A stretch of 64,000 nt of DNA from assembly GCF_006715145.1 (NCBI RefSeq), contig NZ_VFMR01000001.1:2542001-2606000 (forward strand). The letters run 5' to 3'. The position numbers and the translations under genes are program-made. The stretch is from Microbacterium sp. SLBN-146 (GTDB lineage Bacteria; Actinomycetota; Actinomycetes; Actinomycetales; Microbacteriaceae). Position 1 is the first letter of the stretch, and each line of letters opens with the position of its first letter. The notes beneath the pieces are model-generated. The model saw nothing but the letters and a program-made list of their open reading frames with translations. It was not told where the DNA came from and ran no database searches. Shown in pieces: positions 52,351 through 61,477 of this stretch.

Positions 52351-54252
52351 ATGCCGCGATCCTTGCGGACCACCTCGGAGGGGACCTCAGAGATCCTCCC
52401 CCCGACAACCCCGCGGTCCGCGGAGCCAACAGCCGCAGCCATCCCGATGCCACCGCCGATGTCGGCACGGCAGTTCCTCGCATCCCTCGGTGAAGCCGAG
52501 GTCTCACGCTCCGCCCCTGCTTCCGTCCAACGGACTCCCGCCGCCACGCCCGATCGTGCGGTGTCGGAGCCGCGAGTGCTGACCAAGCCGAAGGCGATCT
52601 CGGCGGAGGAGCACCGCGCCGACATGCCGTCGGGGGACCCGGTCAACGCGTGGCTTCTCGGCCATCTGCGCGCGGGACTATGGCTCGTCGCAGTGCTCGC
52701 GGTCGCCGGCGTCACTCTCGTCGCCGTCCTGACTCGACCCGCTCGCTCGGCCGAAGAGGCGGCGCTCGCGACGCCTGCGTGGATGCCCTTCCTGACGGGA
52801 GGGTCTGCTGCTGCGGGACCCTGGGACGGCTCTGCTCTCGCCACGCTGCAGATCGGCGCCTACACGCACCTCTCGGGCGCTGTCGTCCGGTGGGACTCCG
52901 CGATCTTCGCTGCGCGAGAGGCGATGGTCTTCTTCGCGCTGCTGTCCGCGATCCTGGTCTGGCTCATCGCTCGCCGACTCCGGCTGTCGATTCCCGCGGC
53001 TGCTGCAGCCACTCTCGCCTTCCTCGTCGTTCCGATCGGTCTGCAGACCCACGGTCTAGTGAGCGCCGACACCGTCGCTCTGCCCTGGGCGCTCCTGGCC
53101 CTGCTCCTGGCGCTCAGTTCACGACGACAGATCGCGGGATTCGTGCTCGCGGGTCTCGCGTTCGCCATCGCGACGCTCACATCTGTCGCGTTCGCCGTGA
53201 TGCTCCCGCTCGTCGTCTGGCTCATGGTCCGCTCGACGCACGCGGGGCGCCGCGCCTGGCCGCTTGTCACGGGCGGTCTCATGCTCGCGGCGGGCGTTGC
53301 GGCATCCGTTCTTCCGGTCGTCTTGGGCGGTGACCTCGACGTGGTCGGCGCCGCGATACCGGCCGCGCTCGTGACGATCACGATACCGATCGCCGCCATC
53401 GTCGTCGCGGGAGTCGTGGACATCTCGATCGGACGGATGAGACGTAAGGGTCCCACGCGCTACGCCGCGATCGGCATCGTCTCGCTCGCCTCGGCGGGTG
53501 TCCTCATCGGGATGCCCGTGTGGTCCCTCCTCGCCACGGCCCCCGCGTCGAGCGAACGACCCGACGCGACGATCGCGGCTCAGGAGTGGATCATCGACAA
53601 CGTCGATCCGTCACAGCGCGTGGTCGTCGATGACGTCATGCGCGCCGACCTTCTGTCGGCCGGATGGCGCGACCCGGACGTCGAGGGTTACACCGCGGCA
53701 TCCGGAGCCCTTCCGGGGGACTGGCGTGACGCGGACATCGTCGTGACTCGCCAGCGCTCTGATCTGGCGGACGCCAGCCGCGTCGTGGCCCGGTTCGGGG
53801 AGGGGCCGAACGCGCTCGAGATCCGGCAGGTGTCGTCTGACGGACTCGCCGCGCGGACATCCGCCGCCGTCGCTGCCGCCGTCGACCGCCGGCGTGCCGG
53901 ATCCGAGCTTGCAGAGAACCCCCGACTCCTCCTCACCGATGACGCGCGCGCAGCACTCGCGGAGGGGCGAGTGGACGAGCGGATCATTCTGGTTCTCGGG
54001 GCTCTCGCGGCGGAAGGCGACGTGGCGATCGACGGCTTCCCCGTCGTCGAGGGTGAGGAAGGTCGGACGCTCCGCCAGGTGAGCCTCAGCGGACTGAACG
54101 CCGAACCCCTCGCCCGCGAAGACCGCGCGAATGCACTCGCCACACGGCTGATCGATGCGCTCCAGGGTGCTTTCGCCCCGGACGACTCCTCGGCCGTCGA
54201 TGACGCGCTCGTCCTGCGCTACTCGATCGAACTCGACCCTCTCGTCCCCTGA
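52351..54252 (+). CDS. Large polytopic membrane protein, glycosyltransferase-like (ArnT/PMT-type) candidate
   Basis: About 633 residues. A Pro/Ser-rich N-terminal tail (about 1-105) is followed by about eight to ten hydrophobic helices (about 110-390) and a 240-residue exported C-terminal domain. The first extracytoplasmic loop (TGGSAAAGPWDGSALATLQ, then YTHLSGAVVRWDSAIFAAREAM) is reminiscent of GT-C transferases, but no DE/DD motif is certain. A C-terminal domain with RVVVDDVMRADLLSAGW suits that group. ATG 52351 or GTG 52339 may be the start. It leads into DUF4397 and sortase genes. Confidence 0.55.
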   Translation: MPRSLRTTSEGTSEILPPTTPRSAEPTAAAIPMPPPMSARQFLASLGEAEVSRSAPASVQRTPAATPDRAVSEPRVLTKPKAISAEEHRADMPSGDPVNAWLLGHLRAGLWLVAVLAVAGVTLVAVLTRPARSAEEAALATPAWMPFLTGGSAAAGPWDGSALATLQIGAYTHLSGAVVRWDSAIFAAREAMVFFALLSAILVWLIARRLRLSIPAAAAATLAFLVVPIGLQTHGLVSADTVALPWALLALLLALSSRRQIAGFVLAGLAFAIATLTSVAFAVMLPLVVWLMVRSTHAGRRAWPLVTGGLMLAAGVAASVLPVVLGGDLDVVGAAIPAALVTITIPIAAIVVAGVVDISIGRMRRKGPTRYAAIGIVSLASAGVLIGMPVWSLLATAPASSERPDATIAAQEWIIDNVDPSQRVVVDDVMRADLLSAGWRDPDVEGYTAASGALPGDWRDADIVVTRQRSDLADASRVVARFGEGPNALEIRQVSSDGLAARTSAAVAAAVDRRRAGSELAENPRLLLTDDARAALAEGRVDERIILVLGALAAEGDVAIDGFPVVEGEEGRTLRQVSLSGLNAEPLAREDRANALATRLIDALQGAFAPDDSSAVDDALVLRYSIELDPLVP

Positions 54253-54287
54253 CCTTCGCCGTTCCCCGCCACAGAGAAGAGATGCTC

Positions 54288-55118
54288 ATGATCCGCCGTC
54301 ACATCCGTGTCGCCCTGATCGCCGCCATCGGTGCTGTCACGCTGTCGATCGCGGCCGTCGCCCCGGCATCCGCCATTCCGGGTCCCGCGGCCGTCTCTGC
54401 CGCGGAAGGGAGCACCGGATGGGTGCGACTCGGCCACTTCTCACCCGACACGAAGCAGGTCGACGTCCGCGTCACGGCGCTTCGGGGAGGATCCACCGTG
54501 CTGGAGCTCGCCGGCGTCGGCTACGGGGACGTGTCGCCGTACGCGCAACTGGGAACGGGGTCGTACACCGTTGCCATGGTTGCCGCCGGATCGAACAGCT
54601 GGGCCGACCCCGTTCTGTCGGCGCGCTTGACCGTCGACGCCGGATCAGCCTCGACTCTCGCCGCATACGGTCCGAGCCGCGATCTTCGCGTGCGCGCGTT
54701 CACGGACGACCTGTCGGCTCCCGCCGCCGGATCTGCGCGGATCCGTCTCATTCAGGCATCCACCCTGACCGACGTTGTCGACGTCCGGACGACGACTGGT
54801 GTCTCGATCGCGCAAGGCGCTCGAGCCGGGTCGGTGACCCCGTACACGGAGGTGCCGGCCGGCCCCTGGACCTTCGAACTGACGGGCGACGGCGTGGCCG
54901 ACACGGCGACCGTCGACGCTCCGTCTGGGAGTGTCGCGACGCTCTTCGTGCTCGACACCGCCGACGGTGGACTCACGATCCTTCCCGTTCTCGATAGCGC
55001 CGCCGCCGCGGTCACTCCCGACGGGGGAGTGCAAACGGGAGGCGGCTGGCTGGCTCACGCCCAGACGGTGACCAGGACCGGAGCGGGCCTCGGCGCAGGC
55101 GCCGTGTACGCCGTGTGA
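54288..55118 (+). CDS. Secreted DUF4397 protein, second copy
   Basis: A 276-residue exported protein. A signal peptide covers about 1-28 (cleavage after APASA). Two DUF4397 units follow, GWVRLGHFSPDTKQVDVRV and ARIRLIQASTLTDVVDV. Unlike the copy at 37278 it has no C-terminal helix and no sorting signal; it ends GAGLGAGAVYAV. AGAAGAG precedes the ATG by six bases. The stop overlaps the sortase start. Confidence 0.83.
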   Translation: MIRRHIRVALIAAIGAVTLSIAAVAPASAIPGPAAVSAAEGSTGWVRLGHFSPDTKQVDVRVTALRGGSTVLELAGVGYGDVSPYAQLGTGSYTVAMVAAGSNSWADPVLSARLTVDAGSASTLAAYGPSRDLRVRAFTDDLSAPAAGSARIRLIQASTLTDVVDVRTTTGVSIAQGARAGSVTPYTEVPAGPWTFELTGDGVADTATVDAPSGSVATLFVLDTADGGLTILPVLDSAAAAVTPDGGVQTGGGWLAHAQTVTRTGAGLGAGAVYAV

Positions 55119-55861
55119 TGTCGTATTTCGCGATGGCCCCCCGCATGCGCGGCCCTGCTCACGCGCAGCGTCGCGCGTGGGCGCTGCGCGTGTGGGTCCA
55201 GCGTCACCGCATCCGTCTCGCGCTCTACGGAGCGGCCGGTGCGCTCGCGCTCCTCGCCGGTATGGGAGTCGGCGTCACGACGGCCGGCTCGTTCGGCGAG
55301 ACGGCCGGGCGAGATGGTGCCGCGCCGCCGGCTGCTCCCTCTGAAGCCGCGGGACCGGTCGAGGTGTCAGCGGGTGCTCTCCAGGATCCCTCTCGCGCGT
55401 CCGAGTTCGCCTCCGCCACGGATGCCGAGCCTGTTCGTCTCTCCATCCCGTCGATCGGCGTCGACACGGCGCTCGAGTCGCTCGGACTCGGTGCCGGAAA
55501 CGAGCTCTTGCCGCCCGTCGACTTCGATCGTGCCGGGTGGTTCGCGGAAGGAACAGTGCCGGGCGATGTCGGCCCGTCGATCATCGCGGGTCATGTCGAC
55601 TCGCCGTCCGCTCCGGCGGTCTTCCTCCGGATCGGCGAGCTCGCTCCGGGCGATGAGGTCGTCGTCGATCTGTCGAACGGTGAATCGGTGGCGTTCACCG
55701 TCACGGGAACGATGCAGACGCCGAAGGCGGCGTTTCCGACGAGCGACGTCTACGGTCCGACTCCGCGGGCAGATCTCCGCCTGATCACGTGTTCGGGCAG
55801 CTTCGATGACGGGACCGGGCACTACCTCGACAACGTGGTGGTCTTCGCGACACGAACGTGA
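55115..55861 (+). CDS. Class F-like sortase, second copy
   Basis: A 248-residue protein: N-terminal membrane helix (LALYGAAGALALLAGMGVG near 34-52), Pro/Ala-rich linker, catalytic domain from about 110. His lies in SIIAGHVDSPS near 163 and Cys in LRLITCSGSFDD near 227. Ten residues after Cys the residue is His (GHYLDNVV) where the first sortase has Arg. GTG 55115 overlaps the DUF4397 stop by four bases. Confidence 0.84.
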   Translation: MMSYFAMAPRMRGPAHAQRRAWALRVWVQRHRIRLALYGAAGALALLAGMGVGVTTAGSFGETAGRDGAAPPAAPSEAAGPVEVSAGALQDPSRASEFASATDAEPVRLSIPSIGVDTALESLGLGAGNELLPPVDFDRAGWFAEGTVPGDVGPSIIAGHVDSPSAPAVFLRIGELAPGDEVVVDLSNGESVAFTVTGTMQTPKAAFPTSDVYGPTPRADLRLITCSGSFDDGTGHYLDNVVVFATRT

Positions 55862-55865
55862 GCTG

Positions 55866-57194
55866 TCAGTCGCGCGCCCACAGCTCTTCGATCGGAACCG
55901 TACGACCGAGAATGCGCTCCGCAGCGCGGTGGCCCGAGTGGAGTGCCGCCGTCACCGTCGCGGGATCATCCGTCCAGGTCGCCTCGCCCGCGAGGTGAAG
56001 CACGCCGCCCACAGGGGTCGCGAGGTCGTCGTGGTCGGCTGTGGTCGATCCGACGGTCATGTAGGCGTACGAACCGCGCGCGAACGGGTCGTCCTGCCAC
56101 GCCGTCACGCTCACGGAGGTCGGCTCGACGGCGCGGTCGCCGTACAGACGTCGCAACTGCGTCATCACCGAGGCGATGAGGTCGTCTTGCGGCCACGTGC
56201 GCGTTTCGACGGCGGCCGAACCCGCGGCGAAGGTGAGGAGCGTCGGTGTGCCGTGCAGCGCCGTGAGGTCGTACCAGGAGTGCCACCACCTGCTGTCCGG
56301 TCCCTGCTGGCGGATCGCGTAAACGCCGTCGTCCCAGAACTTCTCGGGAAACCGGAGGAACACCTTCTCGAAGGCGTTCATCGTCAAGCGGCCGAGAGCG
56401 CCCGCGACCGGCTCGGGGAGAGGTGGATCGATCGTGAACTCGCTCGACTGAAGGATGCCGACGGGCACCGTGACGACCACCGAATCGGCCGACCACGTGC
56501 CGTCGTCCGTTGTGACGGTCACGCCCGACGGAGACCACTCGACACGAGTGACCCGCTCCTCCAGCCGGACATCGAGTCCCTTCGCGAGTGCGGTGGGCAG
56601 GCGGTCGTAGCCGTCGGGGAACACGACTTCGTCTCCGTCGACGACATCGTCGTCGAGCCCGTGGGCGGCGAGGTCGTCGATCCACGCGCCGTACTGTTCC
56701 TCGCTCCGATGCTCGAGGTACTCCCGAACGCGCTGTGTGCGCGCGGCATCCCATCCCTGGCGGGCGAGTGCGATCTCGGTCACGTCGCGATACGAGGCAC
56801 GGGGCTCGGATTCCGCGATCACATCGACGAGCTCGGCGTCGACGGTGTGCACGTCGTTCGCGAAGCTCTGTGCGTCGTGCGGGCTCAGCCTCGTGGCATC
56901 CGGTCCGTAGTAGGCGATCGGTCGACTGTCGGGCTGGTAGCCGCCGACGGTGAACTCGACCATTCGCATGCCGAACGCCTCGGCTGCCGCGGCGACGGCG
57001 CTGTCGTTGATGCCGTGGATCCACGACGCCCCGAGGTCGGTCGTGTTGCCGTCGAGCCGCTCGGTGTGCACACGCCCGCCGACGCGGTCTCGTGCTTCGA
57101 GCACCACGACGTTTCGTCCCGCGCGGCGGACGAGCCGAGCGGCGCTGAGCCCGGCGACTCCGGCGCCCACGACGATCGTGTCCAGGTTGTCCAT
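55866..57194 (-). CDS. FAD-dependent amine oxidase
   Basis: A 442-residue flavoprotein of the monoamine oxidase/polyamine oxidase group. It shows the FAD-binding VVGAGVAGLSAARLV near 8-22, ARDRVGGRVHT near 35, DLGASWIHG near 53 and a C-terminal HLAGEATWTDDPATVTAALHSG near 400 that places the flavin. GGAGG precedes ATG 57194. It would oxidise an amine, producing an aldehyde and peroxide; the substrate is not indicated. Confidence 0.88.
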   Translation of the reverse strand: MDNLDTIVVGAGVAGLSAARLVRRAGRNVVVLEARDRVGGRVHTERLDGNTTDLGASWIHGINDSAVAAAAEAFGMRMVEFTVGGYQPDSRPIAYYGPDATRLSPHDAQSFANDVHTVDAELVDVIAESEPRASYRDVTEIALARQGWDAARTQRVREYLEHRSEEQYGAWIDDLAAHGLDDDVVDGDEVVFPDGYDRLPTALAKGLDVRLEERVTRVEWSPSGVTVTTDDGTWSADSVVVTVPVGILQSSEFTIDPPLPEPVAGALGRLTMNAFEKVFLRFPEKFWDDGVYAIRQQGPDSRWWHSWYDLTALHGTPTLLTFAAGSAAVETRTWPQDDLIASVMTQLRRLYGDRAVEPTSVSVTAWQDDPFARGSYAYMTVGSTTADHDDLATPVGGVLHLAGEATWTDDPATVTAALHSGHRAAERILGRTVPIEELWARD

Positions 57195-57354
57195 GAGCGG
57201 CCTCCTCGGCGAAGTCGAGTGTGCTCACCGACGCTACCGCTCGCGGCGGTCTCGCGCTGGGGTGGCGACCCAGGTCTCTTCCCGAACCGATCTCGGTTGC
57301 GCCACACTCGGTTCCGGCGGCACCGTGTGGAGTCGGCCGCTGAAGGGACGAACG

Positions 57355-58362
57355 ATGTCGCAGGGAACGAGACGCATGGGGATCGTCGCCGCGATGGCCG
57401 TGGGGATTCTGCTGGTGTCAGCGTGTGCGCCGGATCGGATGGCCGAGGAACGCGTGCCTGAGGCTTATGCCACGAAGAGCCCCACGGCCGTGCCCATCGT
57501 CGAACCGGAAGTGACACCGGAGCCGGAACCGACGCACGGACTCTGCGATCAGGGCACCCTCGTCGCCATCTGGGCGCACTACGACGACGACTTGATCTTC
57601 GGCCATTCGCGCGTGAGCGATGCGCTTCAGGAGGGCTGGTGCGTCACGGTCGCCTATCTTTCCGCTGGTGATGCCGGGCGGGGCGTGGAGTACTCGCAGG
57701 GGCGCGAGCAAGGGATCAGGAACGCGTACGACGCGCTTCGGGGGTATAGCGGAGACTGGAGCGAGAACACCGATGTTCTGAACACCGGCGTCACCGTCGA
57801 AGAATGGCAACCGGTGGACGACCCGAGGCTTCTCCTGCTCTCCTTCCGGCTCGTCGACGGAAACATCGACGGGAGCGGCTTCGCGAGCATGGGCTACGAG
57901 AGCCTCGCGAAGCTCGCGGCCGGTGACATCCCGACGGTGCGCGACGTCGATGGTCCCGAGCAGCTCACCATCGACGACATCACGCATTCTCTCGTCGAGA
58001 TCCTCACGGATGCCGGACCTGACCAGATCCTCACCGGCATGCCTGCCGAAGCGGGCGAGCTCGCCGACGGCGATCATTCGGACCACAGAACGGCAGCGTC
58101 CTTCGCTCGTGCCGCGTGGCGCAGCATGGACGTCGATCCGGCGATCGTCTCCCTGGCGATCGGGTACCAGACGCAGAACTACCCCGTGAACGTCGAAGGC
58201 GACGTTCTCGAGCGCAAGGTCTCGGCCTTCTCGGCGTACGCCATCCAGGATCCCGTGACGGCGAACTGCCGCGACCTCGACTCGTGCCTCAACCTCAGGC
58301 TCTTCGGGGCGTGGCTCCAACGGGAGTATTCGAAGACCGCTGCCGAGCTGAATCTGCCCTGA
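57355..58362 (+). CDS. PIG-L-family deacetylase-like lipoprotein
   Basis: A 335-residue exported protein. The lipobox LLVSAC near 20-25 predicts acylation and anchoring outside the membrane. The catalytic motif reads WAHYDDDLIFGHSR near 76, a variant of the family AHPDDE, with a second metal site DGDHSDHRTAASFARA near 240. Two Cys pairs may form disulfides. It probably deacetylates an N-acetyl sugar of an envelope polymer or an imported glycoside. AAGGGA precedes the ATG. Confidence 0.78.
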   Translation: MSQGTRRMGIVAAMAVGILLVSACAPDRMAEERVPEAYATKSPTAVPIVEPEVTPEPEPTHGLCDQGTLVAIWAHYDDDLIFGHSRVSDALQEGWCVTVAYLSAGDAGRGVEYSQGREQGIRNAYDALRGYSGDWSENTDVLNTGVTVEEWQPVDDPRLLLLSFRLVDGNIDGSGFASMGYESLAKLAAGDIPTVRDVDGPEQLTIDDITHSLVEILTDAGPDQILTGMPAEAGELADGDHSDHRTAASFARAAWRSMDVDPAIVSLAIGYQTQNYPVNVEGDVLERKVSAFSAYAIQDPVTANCRDLDSCLNLRLFGAWLQREYSKTAAELNLP

Positions 58363-58438
58363 CCCGATTCGCCCCGGGGCCACGAGAGGACTTTAGGCTG
58401 ATCTGAGGCACCCGTCCGGGTGCGGCAAAGGAGCGATC

Positions 58439-58741
58439 ATGCGCGCGACACTCAACGGAACCGTCATCGCCGAGGCCCCCGAAGAGGATCTCGTCCGGAT
58501 CGAAGGAAACTGGTACTTCCCGCCGGCGAGCGTGGACTTCTCGCTCATCGCGGAAAGCCCGACGCCGTACACGTGCCCGTGGAAGGGCGCCTGCCAGTAC
58601 TACCACGTCGTCATCGACGGGGAGCAGTTCGCGGACCGCGCTTGGGCCTACCCGTCCCTGTACAACGGTGCGATCGAGCGCGTCGGCACCGACTTCTCGG
58701 GCTACGTCGCGTTCGCGCCCGGCGTCGAGGTCGGCGAGTAG
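58439..58741 (+). CDS. DUF427 domain protein
   Basis: A 100-residue protein with the DUF427 pattern: VRIEGNWYFPPASVDFSLI, then CPWKGACQYYHV and DRAWAYPSLYNGA. The fold is known but the function is not. AAAGGAG lies six bases upstream of the ATG. Converges on the next gene. Confidence 0.88.
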   Translation: MRATLNGTVIAEAPEEDLVRIEGNWYFPPASVDFSLIAESPTPYTCPWKGACQYYHVVIDGEQFADRAWAYPSLYNGAIERVGTDFSGYVAFAPGVEVGE

Positions 58742-58744
58742 CCG

Positions 58745-59326
58745 CTACGCCTTCGGCCACTCCACGAGCAGAAGACCCTGCTTCGTGTCGGCCAGTTCGA
58801 CCGCGCCATCGGTGAAGAGGTACGTCATACCGTACCCTTCCGCGTCGACGGCGATCGTCGTCTCGGGGTTCTCCGTGATGTAGACGCCTTCGGCGGCCTC
58901 TTCTCGGATCCAGCCTTGACTCGTGAGCGACGACTGGGCCGCGCGTGCGTCGTCTGGCGTGATGGGTGCCCATCCGTACAGCTGCAGGTGGTCGCCGGCG
59001 GGGGCGTCGAAGTCGGCCCACACGCACATGATGCCGTCGACGATCTCGAGCTCGCCGATGTAGAACGGGCTCTCCTCGTAGGTCCAGCCCACGCTCTCGA
59101 AGTCGGTGACGGTGGCCACGGGGATGATGGTTTCGCACGCCGGTTCGCCTGCCTCGGGAGAGGTCGGATCGGTCTCCGAGGGCTCAGGGGCGGGGCTGCT
59201 CGGCGCCGACACGGCAGTGTCGGTCGGCTCCGGCTCGGTGCCGGGGTCCTGTGCGCAGGCGGTGAGGAGGACGAGTGCCGCTGTGAGCGCGATCACTGCG
59301 CCGACGCGGCGGGAGGGGAAAGTCAT
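58745..59326 (-). CDS. Lipoprotein of unknown function
   Basis: A 193-residue lipoprotein: lipobox LVLLTAC near 18-24, Pro/Glu/Ser linker to about 60, then an exported domain with two Cys (CETIIPVATVTDF and IMCVWADFDAP). GGAG precedes the ATG. No family recognised; similar in type to the lipoprotein at 62111. Confidence 0.7.
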   Translation of the reverse strand: MTFPSRRVGAVIALTAALVLLTACAQDPGTEPEPTDTAVSAPSSPAPEPSETDPTSPEAGEPACETIIPVATVTDFESVGWTYEESPFYIGELEIVDGIMCVWADFDAPAGDHLQLYGWAPITPDDARAAQSSLTSQGWIREEAAEGVYITENPETTIAVDAEGYGMTYLFTDGAVELADTKQGLLLVEWPKA

Positions 59327-59353
59327 CGAATGGCTCCGAGCTGGGGACGGGAG

Positions 59354-60181
59354 TCAGGAAGTGTGCAGCAGATCGAGAAAGGTGTCGTGCAGTCGCCCGT
59401 TGGTGGCGAGCGATGAGCGTTCGGTGAGGGAGTGCGCGCCGGAGTAGGCGGTGAAGGACCCGCCGGCCTCGATCACGATCGGAGCAAGGGCGGCGATGTC
59501 GTACTCCTTGACTCCGAACTCTGCCACGAGTTCGAGGCGTCCTTCGGCAAGGAGCATGTACGGCCAGGCGTCGCCGTATCCGCGGTCACGCCAGACCGCG
59601 TCGGTGAGTCGAGTGAGGGCGTCGAGCTCACCGGCATCCCGCCACTGCTCGATGCTCTGGAAACTGACGCTCGCCTTCGCGACATCGTCGACGTCGGAGA
59701 CCGAGATGCGACGCTCTTCGCCTGACGGGGTGATAGTCCAGGCGCCGAGTCCTGTCGCTCCCCACCAGCGGCGGGAGATCGCCGGCTGGCTCACAACCCC
59801 CACACGTGGCACGCCATCGATCGCGAGCGCGATGAGGGTGCTCCACATCGGGATGCCGCGCAGGTAGTTGTGCGTGCCGTCGATCGGGTCGATGATCCAC
59901 TGGCGCGATGACTCGCCCGTGCTGCCGAACTCTTCGCCGAGCACGCTGTCATCGGGGCGCTCAGACGCGAGAATCTCGCGGATCGCCTTCTCGGTCGCGA
60001 TGTCGGCATCGGTGACGAAGCTGGCGTCGGGCTTGGCCTGGACGTCGAGATCGGGGGAGTCGAAGCGCGGCATCGCGACCGCGTCTGCGGCATCCGCCAG
60101 CTGAAGAGCGAGCTGCAGGTCGTCCCGCAGATCCCCGTCGAACGGCGCATCGAAGGCTGCGGCGGGGGAGAGGGACGTCAC
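59354..60181 (-). CDS. hisN: Inositol-monophosphatase family phosphatase, probably histidinol-phosphatase
   Basis: A 275-residue Mg2+-dependent phosphatase: GEEFGSTGESS near 83, IIDPIDGTHNYLRG near 96-109 and GYGDAWPYMLLAEG near 205. Actinobacterial HisN belongs to this family, and DGTHNYLRGIPMW fits it better than the inositol enzymes, but the call is not proven as no his genes flank it. TATCCT precedes GTG 60181 by seven bases. Confidence 0.8.
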   Translation of the reverse strand: MTSLSPAAAFDAPFDGDLRDDLQLALQLADAADAVAMPRFDSPDLDVQAKPDASFVTDADIATEKAIREILASERPDDSVLGEEFGSTGESSRQWIIDPIDGTHNYLRGIPMWSTLIALAIDGVPRVGVVSQPAISRRWWGATGLGAWTITPSGEERRISVSDVDDVAKASVSFQSIEQWRDAGELDALTRLTDAVWRDRGYGDAWPYMLLAEGRLELVAEFGVKEYDIAALAPIVIEAGGSFTAYSGAHSLTERSSLATNGRLHDTFLDLLHTS

Positions 60182-60275
60182 GGGATCAAGGATAACTGTC
60201 AGCTCCCGTCTCGATTTCCGAGTGACCCGATCGTGATGCTAATGTTGACCCTCGGTTCGCCTCGTACGAATCAAC

Positions 60276-60348
60276 GCACCTCTAGCTCAATCGGCAGAGC
60301 AACTGACTCTTAATCAGTGGGTTCTGGGTTCAAGTCCCAGGGGGTGCA
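60276..60348 (+). tRNA. tRNA-Lys (CUU anticodon)
   Basis: Seventy-three bases, with CCA encoded directly after (60349-60351). The acceptor GCACCTC pairs with GGGGTGC (one U-G). Anticodon stem ACTGA/TCAGT encloses CTCTTAA, giving anticodon CTT; the T-loop is GGTTCAAGTCC. A TTGACC box lies at 60245-60250. Downstream DNA looks accessory, so this may be an integration point. Confidence 0.96.
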
Positions 60349-60355
60349 CCACAGA

Positions 60356-60397
60356 GAAGGCCCGGAAACGCTGAGTGAAATCAGAGTCCGGGCCTTC
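60356..60397 (+). terminator. tRNA-Lys terminator hairpin
   Basis: Arms 60356-60366 (GAAGGCCCGGA) and 60387-60397 are perfect 11-base complements. The 20-base loop carries a small inner CTGA/TCAG pair. It follows the tRNA by five bases. Confidence 0.75.
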
Positions 60398-61083
60398 GCC
60401 AGTTCCCGACCGTATGCGGGAATCAGCGCAAAATGCGCACGTGCCCTGCCGCGCTGAGTCCGAGCGTTGTCTCCGCGTGATCCGACTGTGCCCATGACCT
60501 CGACCATACGACGGCGGGCCAGAGCGCGCAGAATCTTCCGGCTGCGATGTTTGGATGCCTCTTTAGCTGTGGACCATGCGAGGCGACGTCGCGTCGCGTC
60601 GTATGCCGAATGTGTTCTGGAGCGCTTGTACGGACAGCCGGGCCTTCAACCGCCCGTCAATCGGGTATCCGACGATGCGGCCAAAGCCGACGTCGTTGAC
60701 GGACGAGAAGGTACTGCTTGCCCTCCGCGGCCCTGCGTTGCGTGACTCCATCAGCCACAGCCGGTCGGTGCGCCCGCGGCGAGAAGCGTGCGGCAGCCGG
60801 ACGCCCTCGTCCATGACCGCGCAGAGGTCGTCGCGCACGAGCAGGGGTGAGAGCGGCCGAGCGGGTGAGTCCCGCGGGGCGACACGGGCAATGAGCGGCG
60901 AACGCGCGGGTGAAGTTGCGCGCGGGTGGTGGCGGGGCTTGCCCGTGATTCCGCGACGCGACGGTGATGTCCCGATCTGGAGCCCCCGGCTCTTCCCTGA
61001 AGGTATGAGTCACGCAATCGATCCGTTGCGCGACGCGAGATTCGAATACGGGGAGTTCCACATTGCATTTTCTCAGGACTCGA
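60398..61083. other. Accessory stretch downstream of tRNA-Lys without an intact gene
   Basis: No intact coding gene. It contains the transposase remnant described separately (60563-60838, minus strand). Base composition in the last part is less GC-rich than in neighbouring operons, and open frames here lack normal codon bias. Likely the remains of mobile DNA inserted near the tRNA. Confidence 0.5.
60563..60838 (-). pseudogene. IS3-type transposase (OrfB) remnant, frameshifted and truncated
   Basis: Minus-strand translation gives VRDD at the start, DRLWL near residue 25, and NDVGFGRIVGYPIDGRLKA then RLSVQALQNTFGIRR. These match the OrfB integrase core (the DDL, DRLWLTDITEH, VGYSIDxRMKASLAV and VVHSDRGSQ blocks). 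The frame stops straight after MVHS, where DRG should follow. Between the blocks the match continues in another frame (TQRRAAEGKQYLLVRQ), showing at least two frameshifts. No terminal inverted repeats were found. Confidence 0.75.
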
Positions 61084-61474
61084 ATGGGCTCGGCCCTGCT
61101 CGCACTGACACTCGTTGCTGTCGGCATCGTTGGCCAGGAACCACAGCGTCTGTGAGTGCTGCCAGTGCCGCGAGCTACTCCGCGTGTGTTGGAAACCCAA
61201 CCCCAAAGTTCCGGGTTCAACCACTACCTCCTGGAATGGTAGAAATCCCAAGGACTGCAACGCTCGGTACCAGCTGTACGACACAAGCAGAGGGCGCGGA
61301 GCGCTCGTCATCGACATCAACAAGAAGGCCAACACCACGGCTTTCTGGAAGGCAGTGAATCAGGGCTACTCCGCGGCCCAGACATGGTGCAGCAAGAACT
61401 CACTGAGTTGCTCTATCCTCGTGTCGGTTGGAGTCGCACTGCTACAACCGCTCACGAGCGCTGCGAGAGGTTGA
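61084..61474 (+). pseudogene. Frameshifted gene for a small secreted Cys-containing protein
   Basis: The product is spread over three frames. From ATG 61084 one frame gives a signal-like MGSALLALTLVAVGIVG. A second frame continues ASVSAASAASYSACVGNPT. The third frame, from about 61205 to the stop at 61474, gives DCNARYQLYDTSRGRG, GALVIDINKKANTTAFWKAV and ending SCSILVSVGVALLQPLTS. Joined, they make one exported protein of roughly 125 residues with four or five Cys. Two frameshifts break it. It could also be two unrelated short genes. Confidence 0.5.
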
Positions 61475-61477
61475 GTG

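Noticed and set aside
55806..57461. 551-codon plus-strand frame
   Set aside because: Antisense to the amine oxidase gene; no motifs.
60310..60507. 65-codon minus-strand frame ending in DLNPEPTD
   Set aside because: It runs through tRNA-Lys and its terminator, a known false-gene pattern.
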